DNA of 57,303 nucleotides from an uncultured bacterium (GCA_938024995.1 CALJDU010000092.1:1-57303); one strand, 5' to 3'; shown: positions 43,773 through 52,235, numbered from the stretch's first letter. The notes: generated by a model not told the origin, from the sequence alone. Translations and numbers: made by a program.

Positions 43773-44775
43773 GTTCCCAAAGGTCCGAGTCGGGTTCCCC
43801 ACGGTCGTGTTTCCAGGAGAGACACGTTCAACCCATCAGGGATGCAGCGGCGAGACCGACATCCTCTCCACCGACTTCCTCGTCGGCCTTGGCGACGCCG
43901 AGTTTCAGCGCGGGCTTGAGCAATCGTCGTCGAGCACTGAGGTCGTTCGAAACTACATCCCAGAGGGCATGCTCCCGTCGACCGTGGAGATCGCGGTCGG
44001 GACCGCGTGTTTGAAGAAGGCGCAGATGACCGGCGCGGACCTCGGCGCGCTCTACATGTTTTCGCAAACGCCCGATGTCATCTTTCCCGCGAACCACACC
44101 ATCGTCGCCGACGCGCTCGCGATCGATGCCCTCGCGTTGACCGTCGACCGCGGCATGACGTCGGTGGCCGCGCACTTCCTTTTCGCGAAGCAGTCGACAC
44201 GACCCATCCTCAGCGTCATCAGCTCGTTCGGGAGTCGGGTGACCGAGCCCGCGACGCAGACGCAAGCATTGATGGGTGACGTGGCCACCGCGCTCCTCTT
44301 GAACGTGGGTCCATGGGAAGTGGAGGCCGTGTGCTTGGGAAGCGATGTCAGCCTGCGTGGCTTCGCGTTGCTCGATGGAGAGAACGGCGGCTGGGGCTCG
44401 GCGGCGCCGGGACGGATCGCGTTCCGTCCAGAGAACCCCGAAATTCTTCGGCACGTCGCGACCTCAACGGTCTCGCTTTGCGACCGGGTCTGTCGCCCTT
44501 TGCTCGAAGCGGCAGAGGTGGCCCCCGACTCGATTCGCTTTTTTCTCGCGCCGCAACCCGCGGACTTTCTCCCCACCGCGATGTGCGAGCGGCTCGGGAT
44601 CGATCCGAGCCGCGCGGTGAGTTCGTTCAAGACGCGCGGTCACCTGGGGGCGGCGAGCCCGCTCGCGAATCTCGCGTACGTCGACGCGGTCGCGGAGAAG
44701 GGAGACCGCGTCCTCATCTACATGTCGGGTCCCGGGTTCGAGAACGCCTCGTGTCTTCTGCGGCGCGTCGCGTGA
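43762..44775 (+). CDS. KASIII-fold (FabH-like) protein lacking the catalytic triad
   Basis: A 337-residue thiolase-fold protein with the overall layout of beta-ketoacyl-ACP synthase III, ending in a typical YMSGPGFENASCLL. In alignment by eye with E. coli FabH, Cys112 corresponds to Thr127 (DALALTVDRG), His244 to Gln265 (LAPQPADF) and Asn274 to His294 (RGHLGAAS). Losing all three residues rules out ordinary Claisen condensation. It may be an acyltransferase with a new nucleophile, a binding protein, or a partner subunit of the TPP enzyme whose gene it overlaps. ATG 43762 is chosen from the overlap and the family start. Confidence 0.85.
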   Translation: MAVEFPKVRVGFPTVVFPGETRSTHQGCSGETDILSTDFLVGLGDAEFQRGLEQSSSSTEVVRNYIPEGMLPSTVEIAVGTACLKKAQMTGADLGALYMFSQTPDVIFPANHTIVADALAIDALALTVDRGMTSVAAHFLFAKQSTRPILSVISSFGSRVTEPATQTQALMGDVATALLLNVGPWEVEAVCLGSDVSLRGFALLDGENGGWGSAAPGRIAFRPENPEILRHVATSTVSLCDRVCRPLLEAAEVAPDSIRFFLAPQPADFLPTAMCERLGIDPSRAVSSFKTRGHLGAASPLANLAYVDAVAEKGDRVLIYMSGPGFENASCLLRRVA

Positions 44776-44784
44776 AGAACGAGC

Positions 44785-44817
44785 GCTGAGTTCCGCGCGA
44801 AGGCGGGAGAGCTCAGC
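44785..44817. terminator. Compound hairpin between convergent genes
   Basis: GCTGAG (44785-44790) pairs with CTCAGC (44812-44817), enclosing CCGC/GCGG (44793-44796 with 44803-44806). It sits 10 nt after the KASIII-like stop and overlaps the stop of the facing gene. There is no T-run on either side, so termination is plausible but unproven. Confidence 0.4.
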
Positions 44818-45328
44818 CGACCTGTGAGTAGTTAGGGTTTTCGGTCGTCTCCCGGAACGCGCAGACCTCTTGTCGGAACTCGGCGATGCGGTTTTCAAAC
44901 GCGTCGAGCTGAAGAGACGACCCCGCGAACCGTCCGTTGAACCACTCGCCCGCCCCGCGCACGGAGTCGAAGCACTTGAAGGGGTATTGCACAGGCGCGA
45001 AGATCTGGAGGCTCGTGATCATTCCGCGGAAGACCGCGCCGCGAAACCCTTGCGCATCGAGCACAGCGGCCGCGCCGACCGCGCCCTTCTGCACGAGCTC
45101 GTAGTTGATGTGCGCCGCGGCGGCTCTCGCCTCGGAGCTGGGTGGCGTCGTGGTCTTCTCCGCGATCGCCATGAGGGCACCTTCGTTGTTGCTCGAGAGT
45201 GCCAGCTCGCCCAGTTCTTTCAGGCTCAAGATCGCGTCGAGTCGCGCGTGCCCCGTCCAAACGACGACGGCGATGTTGGCGTACACCATCGTTCCGAAGT
45301 CCTCGTCCAAGGCAATGATCTTGTTCAT
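44813..45328 (-). CDS. Protein of unknown function, STAS/SpoIIAA-like appearance
   Basis: A 171-residue cytoplasmic protein from ATG 45328. The pattern of alternating strands and helices (GTMVYANIAVVVWTG, ELALSSNNEGALMAIAEK, FRGAVFRGMITSLQIFAP, then CFDSVRGAGEWFNG) resembles small STAS-like proteins often found in myxobacterial genomes. This is a pattern impression, not a match. There is no catalytic motif. It lies between the TPP/KASIII-like pair and the halogenase-like gene on the opposite strand, divergent from the latter, and could share its promoter region. Confidence 0.75.
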   Translation of the reverse strand: MNKIIALDEDFGTMVYANIAVVVWTGHARLDAILSLKELGELALSSNNEGALMAIAEKTTTPPSSEARAAAAHINYELVQKGAVGAAAVLDAQGFRGAVFRGMITSLQIFAPVQYPFKCFDSVRGAGEWFNGRFAGSSLQLDAFENRIAEFRQEVCAFRETTENPNYSQVG

Positions 45329-45444
45329 CGATTCAGTGTGCACTGTGACGTTGTATAAATCAAACGAAGACAGAAAGCCGCGGCGAAAAAGCACCCTAAA
45401 TTGGGGATCTGTCCCAGGGGCGACACGCGGGCCGCGAGGCTTCC

Positions 45445-46944
45445 ATGAGTGGCGAGGTGGTACGTTCTCGTTCACGAGAGGCTCACGAAAATCGAACCGT
45501 CGAGCCGGGAGAATTCAGATTGAACAAGCTCGCTGACTCCATTTTCAAACCTGAGATCCTCCAAGAGTTTGAGCGTCTCTTCGCGCGCAGCTCGCTGGAC
45601 GTCTCGGACTACCTCGACTCTCTGGAGTCCGAGTTTCGCTATGGCGCCGATCCCACCTCGCTCTCACCCGAAGCTCGCGAAGATCTCGAGGTGTCGATGG
45701 CGACGCTTCGGGAGCACTACCAGACGCAGTCTAGACCGCTGCTGACGGAGCACCTCGCGCCGATGCTCGAGGAGAACCTGGACTACTTCCGCCGGCTCAC
45801 TGTGTCTGGACCCGTCGCAGAGGACGGTCGCGCGCACGCGTTGACGCAGCGTCAGCAGACCGCCTTCTCGGAGTTCGGGGTGCTCCCGCCGCTCTCGTTC
45901 TCGGGTGTGTCTCGCGAATCGCTGGATCGCGTTGAGGGGGTCCTCGACGGGATGCTCTCGTCGGACGGATCCGCCTTGGAGAAGATGGACCGTCGGCTCA
46001 ACTCCAACTACGCCTACCTCTTCAGCAAGGAGATCCTCGACCTGGCGATGAGCGATGACATCGTCGCGAAGGTCGAGAGCTTGCTTGGCGACAACATCAC
46101 CTTCGTCGGTTCAAGCGGTCCGCTCTACAAGACGCCTGGCTCTGGAACGAAGCAGCAGACGCAATGGCACTCCGCCGACGCGCGGGGGTTCGGCGGGGGC
46201 ACCGAGAGCAACCTGGACCTCGTCACGGTGTGGGTCGCGCTGAGCGATTCAAAGCTCGACAACGGCTGCATGAAGATCATGCCGAAGAGCTTCCCGCTCA
46301 ACATCGCCAAGGAGCGGCTCATCCCTCATGAGCTCTTCCGCGACCAGATCAACTACCCCGGCCAGAACGTCGAGGCGCTGCTCCGCAACCTGATGGCGCT
46401 CGACTACCAGATCGATCTCCCGACCGTGGAGAAGCTCATCTCGCGGCGCCTCGGGTTCCACGACACGAACAAGCTCTTCTACGTCGACAACTCTTCGGGC
46501 TTCAAGAAGTACAGCCCGTTCCAGAGCAGCGTTGACCAGACGATGTGTCTGGGGCTCGAGGCGCTGGTCGACCTGACGCGTGTGCGACCGATCCCGATGC
46601 TGGCGGAGAAGGGGCAGTTCTACATGTTCACGTCGCAGAACAACCACGCCTCGTACCCCAACGACTCGGACCGCTGGCGCAAGGCGATCGCGTTCCGTTT
46701 CGTGCGCACCGGACGCGCGACTCAGAGCACCGCGATTGATAGCGAGTTCTACCTGGGTGAGTACCTCAAGGTGTTCCCAAAGTGCGCGGACCAACTGCAG
46801 ACCTTGGGCAAGCAGCCGTCCGACTTCCGAACGGCCGTGCCGCGACTCCTCGTCAAAGGAGAGATCCCGGCAGGACAGGAGCAGTTCTACATCGACCGGC
46901 ACGTGCTCCGGGAATCGCTCGAGCACAACACGTTCCTGGCGTAA
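45445..46944 (+). CDS. PhyH-fold non-heme Fe(II)/2-oxoglutarate enzyme, SyrB2-type halogenase candidate
   Basis: 499 residues from ATG 45445. A TTG at 45520 with a better GGGAG site gives 474. The first 125 residues are helical and unfamiliar. The PhyH/SyrB2 domain then starts at ALTQRQQTAFSEFG. The iron site reads WHSAD (His242, Ala244): Ala replaces the carboxylate ligand of dioxygenases, as in SyrB2 (WHQAD, His116/Ala118), leaving a site for chloride. The distal block PMLAEKGQFYMFTSQNNHASYP (second His about 401) and Arg418 match SyrB2 PMQMKAGQF and HASYP. The insert between the blocks is longer than in SyrB2. No carrier protein is nearby. Confidence 0.85.
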   Translation: MSGEVVRSRSREAHENRTVEPGEFRLNKLADSIFKPEILQEFERLFARSSLDVSDYLDSLESEFRYGADPTSLSPEAREDLEVSMATLREHYQTQSRPLLTEHLAPMLEENLDYFRRLTVSGPVAEDGRAHALTQRQQTAFSEFGVLPPLSFSGVSRESLDRVEGVLDGMLSSDGSALEKMDRRLNSNYAYLFSKEILDLAMSDDIVAKVESLLGDNITFVGSSGPLYKTPGSGTKQQTQWHSADARGFGGGTESNLDLVTVWVALSDSKLDNGCMKIMPKSFPLNIAKERLIPHELFRDQINYPGQNVEALLRNLMALDYQIDLPTVEKLISRRLGFHDTNKLFYVDNSSGFKKYSPFQSSVDQTMCLGLEALVDLTRVRPIPMLAEKGQFYMFTSQNNHASYPNDSDRWRKAIAFRFVRTGRATQSTAIDSEFYLGEYLKVFPKCADQLQTLGKQPSDFRTAVPRLLVKGEIPAGQEQFYIDRHVLRESLEHNTFLA

Positions 46945-47061
46945 GGCACGCGATCGACAGGAGTGCGCGCGACCAAAGGGAGCAGCGCGAAGCCAATGAG
47001 CGAAGCGAACGTTGGGGTGAATGGCGAAGCCAGAGGGGTCTCCGATGAGACCTCAAAAGAA

Positions 47062-47085
47062 AAAGGCGAGCCGAAGCCCGCCTTT
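47062..47085 (-). terminator. Intrinsic terminator
   Basis: Read on the minus strand, AAAGGCGGGC and GCTCGCCTTT pair over ten positions (one mismatch) around a stable TTCG tetraloop. They run straight into a T-rich tract (TTTTTCTTTT). It lies about 20 nt past the stop of the Cys-rich lipoprotein gene and is the best intrinsic terminator in the window. The symmetric A/T flanks could also stop plus-strand transcripts from the halogenase-like gene. Confidence 0.85.
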
Positions 47086-47105
47086 CCCGTCACATGCCTC
47101 TCGCG

Positions 47106-48098
47106 TTAGCGGCAGATGGCGTCGATGCAGAGGTCGCCGTCGTCGCTGCAGTCCGCCGAGGTCACGCACTCCGGCATGGTCTCGTTGGTGGAGTAGCAGA
47201 GGTTGTCTGACGCGCAGATCGGGAGCTGCGAATCAAAGCGCCTGCACTCTTCGTTGGTGCCGCTCGGGCACGGGGTGCGACAGGCGCCGTCGACACAGCT
47301 GTGGCCCTCGGCGCAGTCACGGTCGTCGGTGCAGAAGGGACGCGGTCGCGCATCGGGGCGACAGAAGCCGTCCATGCTGCAGATCTCGCCCTCGGGGCAG
47401 CTCGCGTCATCGCAGCTCGGGAGGCAGCGGCCTTCGACGCAGTGCTCACCGTCGGCGCACATGTCGGAGCTCTCGCACTCGGTCGTCGGGACGCAGAAGC
47501 CGCGGTCGCACGCGGTGCCGCTCGGACACTCGCTGTCAATGCAGAGGTCGACGCAGCCACCGTCAACGCATGCGCGTCCGGCGCCGCACTCGTAGTTGAA
47601 CTGGCAGCGGGCGTCCGGTCCGAGACACTCGCCTTCGACGCAGAGCTCGCCTTCCGCGCACTCGCGGTCATCGAAGCAGATGCCAGGGTCGTCGACACAC
47701 ACGCCGCGGTGGTCACACCGCTCGCCGGAGTCGCAGTCGCGTCGTCGGGTGCACTCGGTGCTGGAGACGCACTCACCATCTTCACAACGCTCACCCGCGG
47801 CGCAGTCCGCGTCCGCGACACAGCTGCTCATCGGCGGGTCGACGCACTCGCCGGACGCGACGTCGCAGACGAGGTCACCCGCACACTCACGGTCGCGAAC
47901 GCAGCCGACGTCTTCCGGAATACAGATGCCGTCTTCACAGACCAGGCCTCCCGCGCAGTCGCGATCGAAGTCGCAAATGCAGCCGCTCCCGATGCACTCG
48001 GAGGGCGGGGGCGGACCATCGTCACCGTGGGTCCAAACCGGGCAGCCCGTGAGAACGAAGCTCAGGGGAAGAAGAAGGAGGAGGGTGTGCTTGAACAT
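47106..48098 (-). CDS. Cys-rich repeat lipoprotein (Dickkopf/EGF-like repeats)
   Basis: A 330-residue lipoprotein (MFKHTLLLLLPLSFVLTGC). The mature protein is made almost wholly of 12 or so Cys-rich repeats of the form CxxDxDCAxGxxCxxGxC, for example CDFDRDCAGGLVCEDGIC and CFDDRECAEGELCVEGEC. These are the myxobacterial relatives of Dickkopf or EGF modules, held by disulfides. They resemble the N-terminal part of the FG-GAP lipoprotein at 21255. Probably a rigid surface or periplasmic stalk. Transcription ends at the strong terminator just downstream. Confidence 0.92.
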   Translation of the reverse strand: MFKHTLLLLLPLSFVLTGCPVWTHGDDGPPPPSECIGSGCICDFDRDCAGGLVCEDGICIPEDVGCVRDRECAGDLVCDVASGECVDPPMSSCVADADCAAGERCEDGECVSSTECTRRRDCDSGERCDHRGVCVDDPGICFDDRECAEGELCVEGECLGPDARCQFNYECGAGRACVDGGCVDLCIDSECPSGTACDRGFCVPTTECESSDMCADGEHCVEGRCLPSCDDASCPEGEICSMDGFCRPDARPRPFCTDDRDCAEGHSCVDGACRTPCPSGTNEECRRFDSQLPICASDNLCYSTNETMPECVTSADCSDDGDLCIDAICR

Positions 48099-48419
48099 GC
48101 TGCGAGTCAGTATTGCGAGGTTCGTGCCACTTCGTCATGCCGGCAGAACCAGGAAAAATCGCGAAAATCACCAGTGATCCCGTGGCCGCGACCCAACCGA
48201 AGAGGGCGAAAAGGGACGATCTCCGTAGATCCGTAAACGCTCGTTCACGCGCCCATTGAGACGCAATGACATGGAGACACAATGACATGGAGACACAGCA
48301 CCCACGTTTCAGGCCCAGGTCAGAAAAAGGCGTTCGACAAGCGCAAGCGACGTGGTGACGTGACGAGATGGGAGCGAAGCGACCGGTTGAGGAGCGGCGC
48401 ACTTCGCGCGCAGCCAGAG
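48099..48419. other. 321-nt intergenic region with a tandem repeat, otherwise empty
   Basis: The gap between two minus-strand genes carries the upstream region of the Cys-rich lipoprotein gene. At 48258-48298 the unit GAGACACAATGACATG is repeated about 2.5 times (16-nt period, one substitution in the first copy). I see no open frame with local codon bias, no RNA gene and no convincing promoter hexamers. Confidence 0.6.
48258..48298. repeat. 16-nt tandem repeat, 2.5 copies
   Basis: Copies at 48258-48273, 48274-48289 and a partial one at 48290-48298. The first differs by G for A at its sixth base. Probably slippage-generated. If it lies in a promoter or leader its copy number could affect expression, but no evidence supports that here. 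Confidence 0.75.
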
Positions 48420-49352
48420 CTAACGGCGACGGGCGCGAGCGCGAATGCGTCGCTCGACGCGCTCTGGCATGCCGACGAAACGCGACAGCGGGTCATGGGG
48501 GCTGCCGTTGAGACGCCACTCGAAGTGAAGATGTGCGCCACGAGCGAGTCCCGTGTGGCCCACCTCGCCGATCACCTGTCCACGCCGGACCTGCTGTCCA
48601 GGGAAGACGTACGAAGCGTGAAGGTGGGCATACATCGTCACGGACTCGTCCGCGTGAACCACCACGACCAAGTTGCCGAAGCCGCGGAGCTGGTTTTGTG
48701 AGTACACGACCATGCCGCCGTTGGCGGCGCGAACGCGAGTGCCCTGCGGTGCTCCGATGTCGATGCCCTTGTGCGCCGGACGACCATGCTCCTCGCGATG
48801 AAGACCGCGCCAGAGACCCCCCGCGGGTTCGCCCTCTGCTTCGACGGGCCACATCAAGCGCGGAGAGGCGGGGTGCACAACCGCGTCAACCCACTCTTGG
48901 CGAGGACGGAAGCCCAACAGGATGTTCGCGGTGCGTCGGCGACCAATGTCGATGCGCGAAGCAAGCTCAGCCGCGGGACCATGCGGTCGCGGCGCCATCA
49001 GAGGACCATCGCAAAAGCGTCGACCGCGCCACTCACGGCAGCGACGGTCATGCGGCGTGATCCAATCGGTCGGACGCGCGGTGATCAGCGACTCGTCGCT
49101 CAAATCCACGGGACCTTCGCTAAGCGCTTCGGGCGCGATCGGCGGGGGAGCAAACTCGCTCGCATCATCTTCGGCGGCGATCTCGGGACCCACCTGAACC
49201 ACTGGAATGGTGGTGGTGGGATCGTCTGCGGCAACGGGCCCAATCATCCAAATGCTGATGGCTGTGCCCAAGGCCACAAGAACAGAGGCACGATCACCAC
49301 GCGCGCGAGGATCTTTCACCGCGTTTGTCGGATTTTCGCTCACCTCGGCCAC
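48420..49352 (-). CDS. Exported M23/LytM peptidase
   Basis: A 310-residue protein with an N-terminal signal or anchor (VLVALGTAISIWMIGPVAA) and a linker rich in Pro and Glu. The C-terminal LytM domain (about residues 170-295) keeps its ligands: HKGIDIG, the YAHLHASYV segment and AHLHFEWR. It should therefore be an active peptidoglycan endopeptidase or a related zinc hydrolase. The last residues are Arg-rich. It resembles the first domain of the protein at 36797, so the two are probably paralogues. It is divergent from trmL. Confidence 0.92.
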   Translation of the reverse strand: MAEVSENPTNAVKDPRARGDRASVLVALGTAISIWMIGPVAADDPTTTIPVVQVGPEIAAEDDASEFAPPPIAPEALSEGPVDLSDESLITARPTDWITPHDRRCREWRGRRFCDGPLMAPRPHGPAAELASRIDIGRRRTANILLGFRPRQEWVDAVVHPASPRLMWPVEAEGEPAGGLWRGLHREEHGRPAHKGIDIGAPQGTRVRAANGGMVVYSQNQLRGFGNLVVVVHADESVTMYAHLHASYVFPGQQVRRGQVIGEVGHTGLARGAHLHFEWRLNGSPHDPLSRFVGMPERVERRIRARARRR

Positions 49353-49523
49353 GCGGCCGGGAGGATGTCATACGCGCCTCACCCTCGCTACCCGTTCAGG
49401 TCAGAATTTTGAAGTTGCGCGTGTGATCCGCGCATCGCCCCGAGTTCAGACAGGCCTCGAGCGCCGACCGCCAACCGAAGGCAGGCCTTGGCGGGTCCGC
49501 CCGGCCTTGTTAAACCCCGAGCC

Positions 49524-50033
49524 GTGCCCGCCGGTCCCAAGCTCCGCGCCCGTTCTCCGCTCGCTCCGTTTCGCGTTGTCTTGATCGAACCTGAGATCCC
49601 GCCGAACACGGGAGCGGTCGCGCGGACCTGCGCCGCGACCCAAAGTGGGCTCCATTTGGTCGGCAAGCTCGGTTTCCGGATCGACGAACATTCGGTTCGG
49701 CGCGCTGGGCTGGACTACTGGCCATTGGTCGACCTCCACCGTCACGACGACCTCGATGACTTTCGGAGCAAGCACCCCGCGTCGCGCCTTCACCTCTTTT
49801 CTTCCGCGGGTACCCAGAGCTACCTCGAGGCCGACTTCGAACCTGGGGACGCCTTGGTGTTTGGGAAGGAGTCGGTCGGGCTTCCCGACGCGCTGCTCGC
49901 GAGTGAGCCACGAGTGTGGGCCATCCCCACCCTGGGCGGCGTTCGCTCGCTGAACCTGAGCAACAGTGTCGCGATCGTGGTGTACGAAGCGCTTCGTCGC
50001 GTGGGGGCGCTCAACGAGACTGTTCACGAATGA
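49524..50033 (+). CDS. trmL: tRNA (cytidine/uridine-2'-O)-methyltransferase TrmL
   Basis: Methylates the 2'-O of the wobble nucleotide 34 in certain tRNA-Leu species. A SPOUT-fold protein of about 169 residues from GTG 49524; a TTG at 49488 adds 12 residues of poor character. Family motifs are complete: EPEIPPNTGAVARTCAAT (motif 1), RRAGLDYWPLVD, FGKESVGLP (motif 2) and RSLNLSNSVAIVVYEALR (motif 3, the SAM knot). Its stop overlaps the start of the barrel-protein gene (ATGA), suggesting coupling of two unrelated functions. Confidence 0.94.
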   Translation: MPAGPKLRARSPLAPFRVVLIEPEIPPNTGAVARTCAATQSGLHLVGKLGFRIDEHSVRRAGLDYWPLVDLHRHDDLDDFRSKHPASRLHLFSSAGTQSYLEADFEPGDALVFGKESVGLPDALLASEPRVWAIPTLGGVRSLNLSNSVAIVVYEALRRVGALNETVHE

Positions 50034-50974
50034 GCGCGCGCTGTGTCGTGGCGCTGTGCGGCATCTTCGTCGCGTTTGCGACACCCGTCTCTGCTCAGAG
50101 CGCCGGTCTCGCGCTCCATCGCCTTCGTCTTCAAGGGGACGCGGGATGCGAAACCGGGTCCGCGCGCTACTGCCCTGACCAAGCGCGCTTTGAGTCGCTG
50201 GCTGGAGACATCGGGGTCGCCGCTGCCGGCCTACCCACCTCGCCCGCGCACACGGGAGGCAGACAAGCGTTTCGCGTCACGGCGCGCGCGACGATGACGC
50301 CGGTCCGCTCCGACGCGTGGAGACGCGGGACGCGTGGCGCGGACGCCAGCGCGCTCGAAAACGACGATCCTCCGACCCGTGTCTCCGTCCTCCTCGCTGA
50401 GGTCGAGAAGTCGCTCCCGCTCGGGTTCGCGGTTCGCGGCGCTGCTGGTGCGTGGGTCGGTTCGGGCGGAGTGGTTCTCGGCGGAGGGTTGCGCTGGGCC
50501 GTGCTCGAAGGGTTCCGGCGAGGCGTGTTTCGCTACATCCCGGACATCAGCCTAAGCGCAGACATCGCCACCGTGGTGGGTCTGCAGTCGCTTCGCGTGT
50601 TGATGCCATCGACGACCCTTCGAATGAGCAAGCGGGTCATCATCGCGCGGCAGGTGGAGCTCACCCCGATGCTCGGCGTTTCGCTTCTCTGGGTCCGCGC
50701 GTCTGCATCGGGGGCGGTCGATCTCACGCCCGAACGTGACGCGGTCGCGGAGTGTGCGCCGGACGAGCTCGGCGAGTGCACGGGAGACGGCACCGACCTC
50801 AACAACAACGTGACGTTCGCGACCACGACGTCCCTCCGCGCCCGACTCACTTTGGGCGCGGCGCTGCGCTACCGGGCAGCGTCGCTCGACGCGTCGGTGG
50901 CGTTTGACCTGGCGCGGCCCGCTGACGCGAGCCGCTTGGTCCAGGTCTCGTTGGGTGTTGGCCTGTCGTTCTAG
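50030..50974 (+). CDS. Outer-membrane beta-barrel-like protein
   Basis: A 314-residue exported protein (signal ending TPVSAQ). It consists mainly of alternating short hydrophobic strands (VLLAEVEKSLPLGFAVRG, VVLGGGLRWAVLEG, TTSLRARLTLGAALRYR), typical of a barrel. It ends in GVGLSF, where a terminal Phe is a BAM recognition signal. A loop contains a Cys pair and acidic residues (ECAPDELGECTGDGTD), perhaps metal-binding. The substrate or role is unknown. It faces the alanine dehydrogenase gene tail to tail. Confidence 0.82.
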   Translation: MSARCVVALCGIFVAFATPVSAQSAGLALHRLRLQGDAGCETGSARYCPDQARFESLAGDIGVAAAGLPTSPAHTGGRQAFRVTARATMTPVRSDAWRRGTRGADASALENDDPPTRVSVLLAEVEKSLPLGFAVRGAAGAWVGSGGVVLGGGLRWAVLEGFRRGVFRYIPDISLSADIATVVGLQSLRVLMPSTTLRMSKRVIIARQVELTPMLGVSLLWVRASASGAVDLTPERDAVAECAPDELGECTGDGTDLNNNVTFATTTSLRARLTLGAALRYRAASLDASVAFDLARPADASRLVQVSLGVGLSF

Positions 50975-50975
50975 G

Positions 50976-50991
50976 GAGCGCTTGAGCGCTC
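50976..50991. terminator. Hairpin at a convergent gene junction
   Basis: GAGCGC and GCGCTC (50976-50981 and 50986-50991) form a 6-bp stem with a TTGA loop between the barrel-protein stop and the alanine dehydrogenase stop. It lacks a T-run on either strand, so it is a candidate bidirectional terminator only. Confidence 0.4.
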
Positions 50992-52099
50992 AGCCGAGCG
51001 CGTCGCTGAGCGCGGTGAACTCGCAGCCGACGCCCGTCGCGACCGCCTCGTAGGTACACGCGCCGTCCCAGCAGTTCACGCCGCGTCCGAATCCCGCGTC
51101 CGCTTTGAGCGCACCGACCGGATCGTTGGCCAAGCGGAGCGCGTAGCTGAGCGTGACATTGGTGAGGGCAAAGGTGCTCGTCTGCGACACCGCGCCGGGC
51201 ATGTTCGGAACACAGTAGTGAACGACGCCGTCGATCACGTAGGTCGGCTCGTCGTGGGTCGTCGGGCGACAGGTCTCGATGCATCCGCCTTGGTCGACCG
51301 CGACGTCGACGAACACGGTGCCGTCTTGGATCTGGCTGAGCATCGCGCGGTCGACGAGCTGAGGCGCCTTGGCACCGGGTACGAGCACCGCGCCGACGAC
51401 GAGGTCCGCGCGCTTCACCTGGTCGAGCACGGTTCCGGGGTTGGAGTAGAGCGTCTCGATCGACGCGCCGAAGACGTCCTCGAGGTGGGCCATGCGGTCG
51501 TGGTTGATCTCGAGGACGGTCACGTGCGCGCCCATCCCGACCGCGATGCGCGCGGCGTTGCTGCCGACGATGCCGCCGCCCAAAATGACGACTCGTCCGC
51601 GCCGGGTACCGGGGACGCCGCCGAGCAAGATGCCCTTGCCGCCGTGTTCGCGTTGAAGGCTCGAGGCGCCGACCTGAACCGCCATCCGGCCCGCGACTTC
51701 GCTCATCGGGCGGAGCAGCGGGAGGAGGCCCTCGCTGTCTTCAATGGTCTCGTACGCGACCGCGCGCACGCGGTTCTTCATGAGCTCGGCCGTCAACACC
51801 GGGAGCGGCGCGAGGTGGAGGTACGTAAAGAGGAGGAGGTTCGGTCGGAAGTACTGGAACTCGGACTCGAGCGGTTCCTTGACCTTCATGACCATGTCGG
51901 CGGACCACGCAGCGGCGGCGTCGGGGACGATCTGCGCGCCCGCCTGTACGAAGTCTTCGTTGCTGATCCCGGAGCCGAGACCCGCGTTGTTCTGGATGAG
52001 CACTTGGTGCCCCGCGCGGGTCAGCGCGAGCACGCCTCCTGGGTTGATGCCAACGCGGTTTTCTCTCGCTTTGATCTCTGTGGGAACACCGATTTTCAT
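50990..52099 (-). CDS. ald: Alanine dehydrogenase
   Basis: NAD-dependent reductive amination of pyruvate to L-alanine, or its reverse. The 369 residues match the family. The N-terminal MKIGVPTEIKARENRVG carries the substrate-binding Arg. The central AYETIEDSEGLLPLLRPMSEVAGRMA contains the catalytic Glu region. The Rossmann loop is ILGGGIVGSNAARIAVGMGA. Later HYCVPNMPGAVSQTST holds the conserved Asn/Pro segment. A GGAGGTGTC ribosome-binding site precedes ATG 52099. Likely a single-gene unit used in alanine catabolism or starvation metabolism. Confidence 0.97.
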   Translation of the reverse strand: MKIGVPTEIKARENRVGINPGGVLALTRAGHQVLIQNNAGLGSGISNEDFVQAGAQIVPDAAAAWSADMVMKVKEPLESEFQYFRPNLLLFTYLHLAPLPVLTAELMKNRVRAVAYETIEDSEGLLPLLRPMSEVAGRMAVQVGASSLQREHGGKGILLGGVPGTRRGRVVILGGGIVGSNAARIAVGMGAHVTVLEINHDRMAHLEDVFGASIETLYSNPGTVLDQVKRADLVVGAVLVPGAKAPQLVDRAMLSQIQDGTVFVDVAVDQGGCIETCRPTTHDEPTYVIDGVVHYCVPNMPGAVSQTSTFALTNVTLSYALRLANDPVGALKADAGFGRGVNCWDGACTYEAVATGVGCEFTALSDALG

Positions 52100-52235
52100 G
52101 ACACCTCCGGGTTGGCTGGGAGCGTACTCAACCCAAATCTCTCCGCGCTTGATGGTTCTCACATGGTCGTTCCGGAGCCCTCGAACCCGTGTGGTCCGCT
52201 CTGTCTGCACGAACCGCGACTCAAGTGCTACCCAT

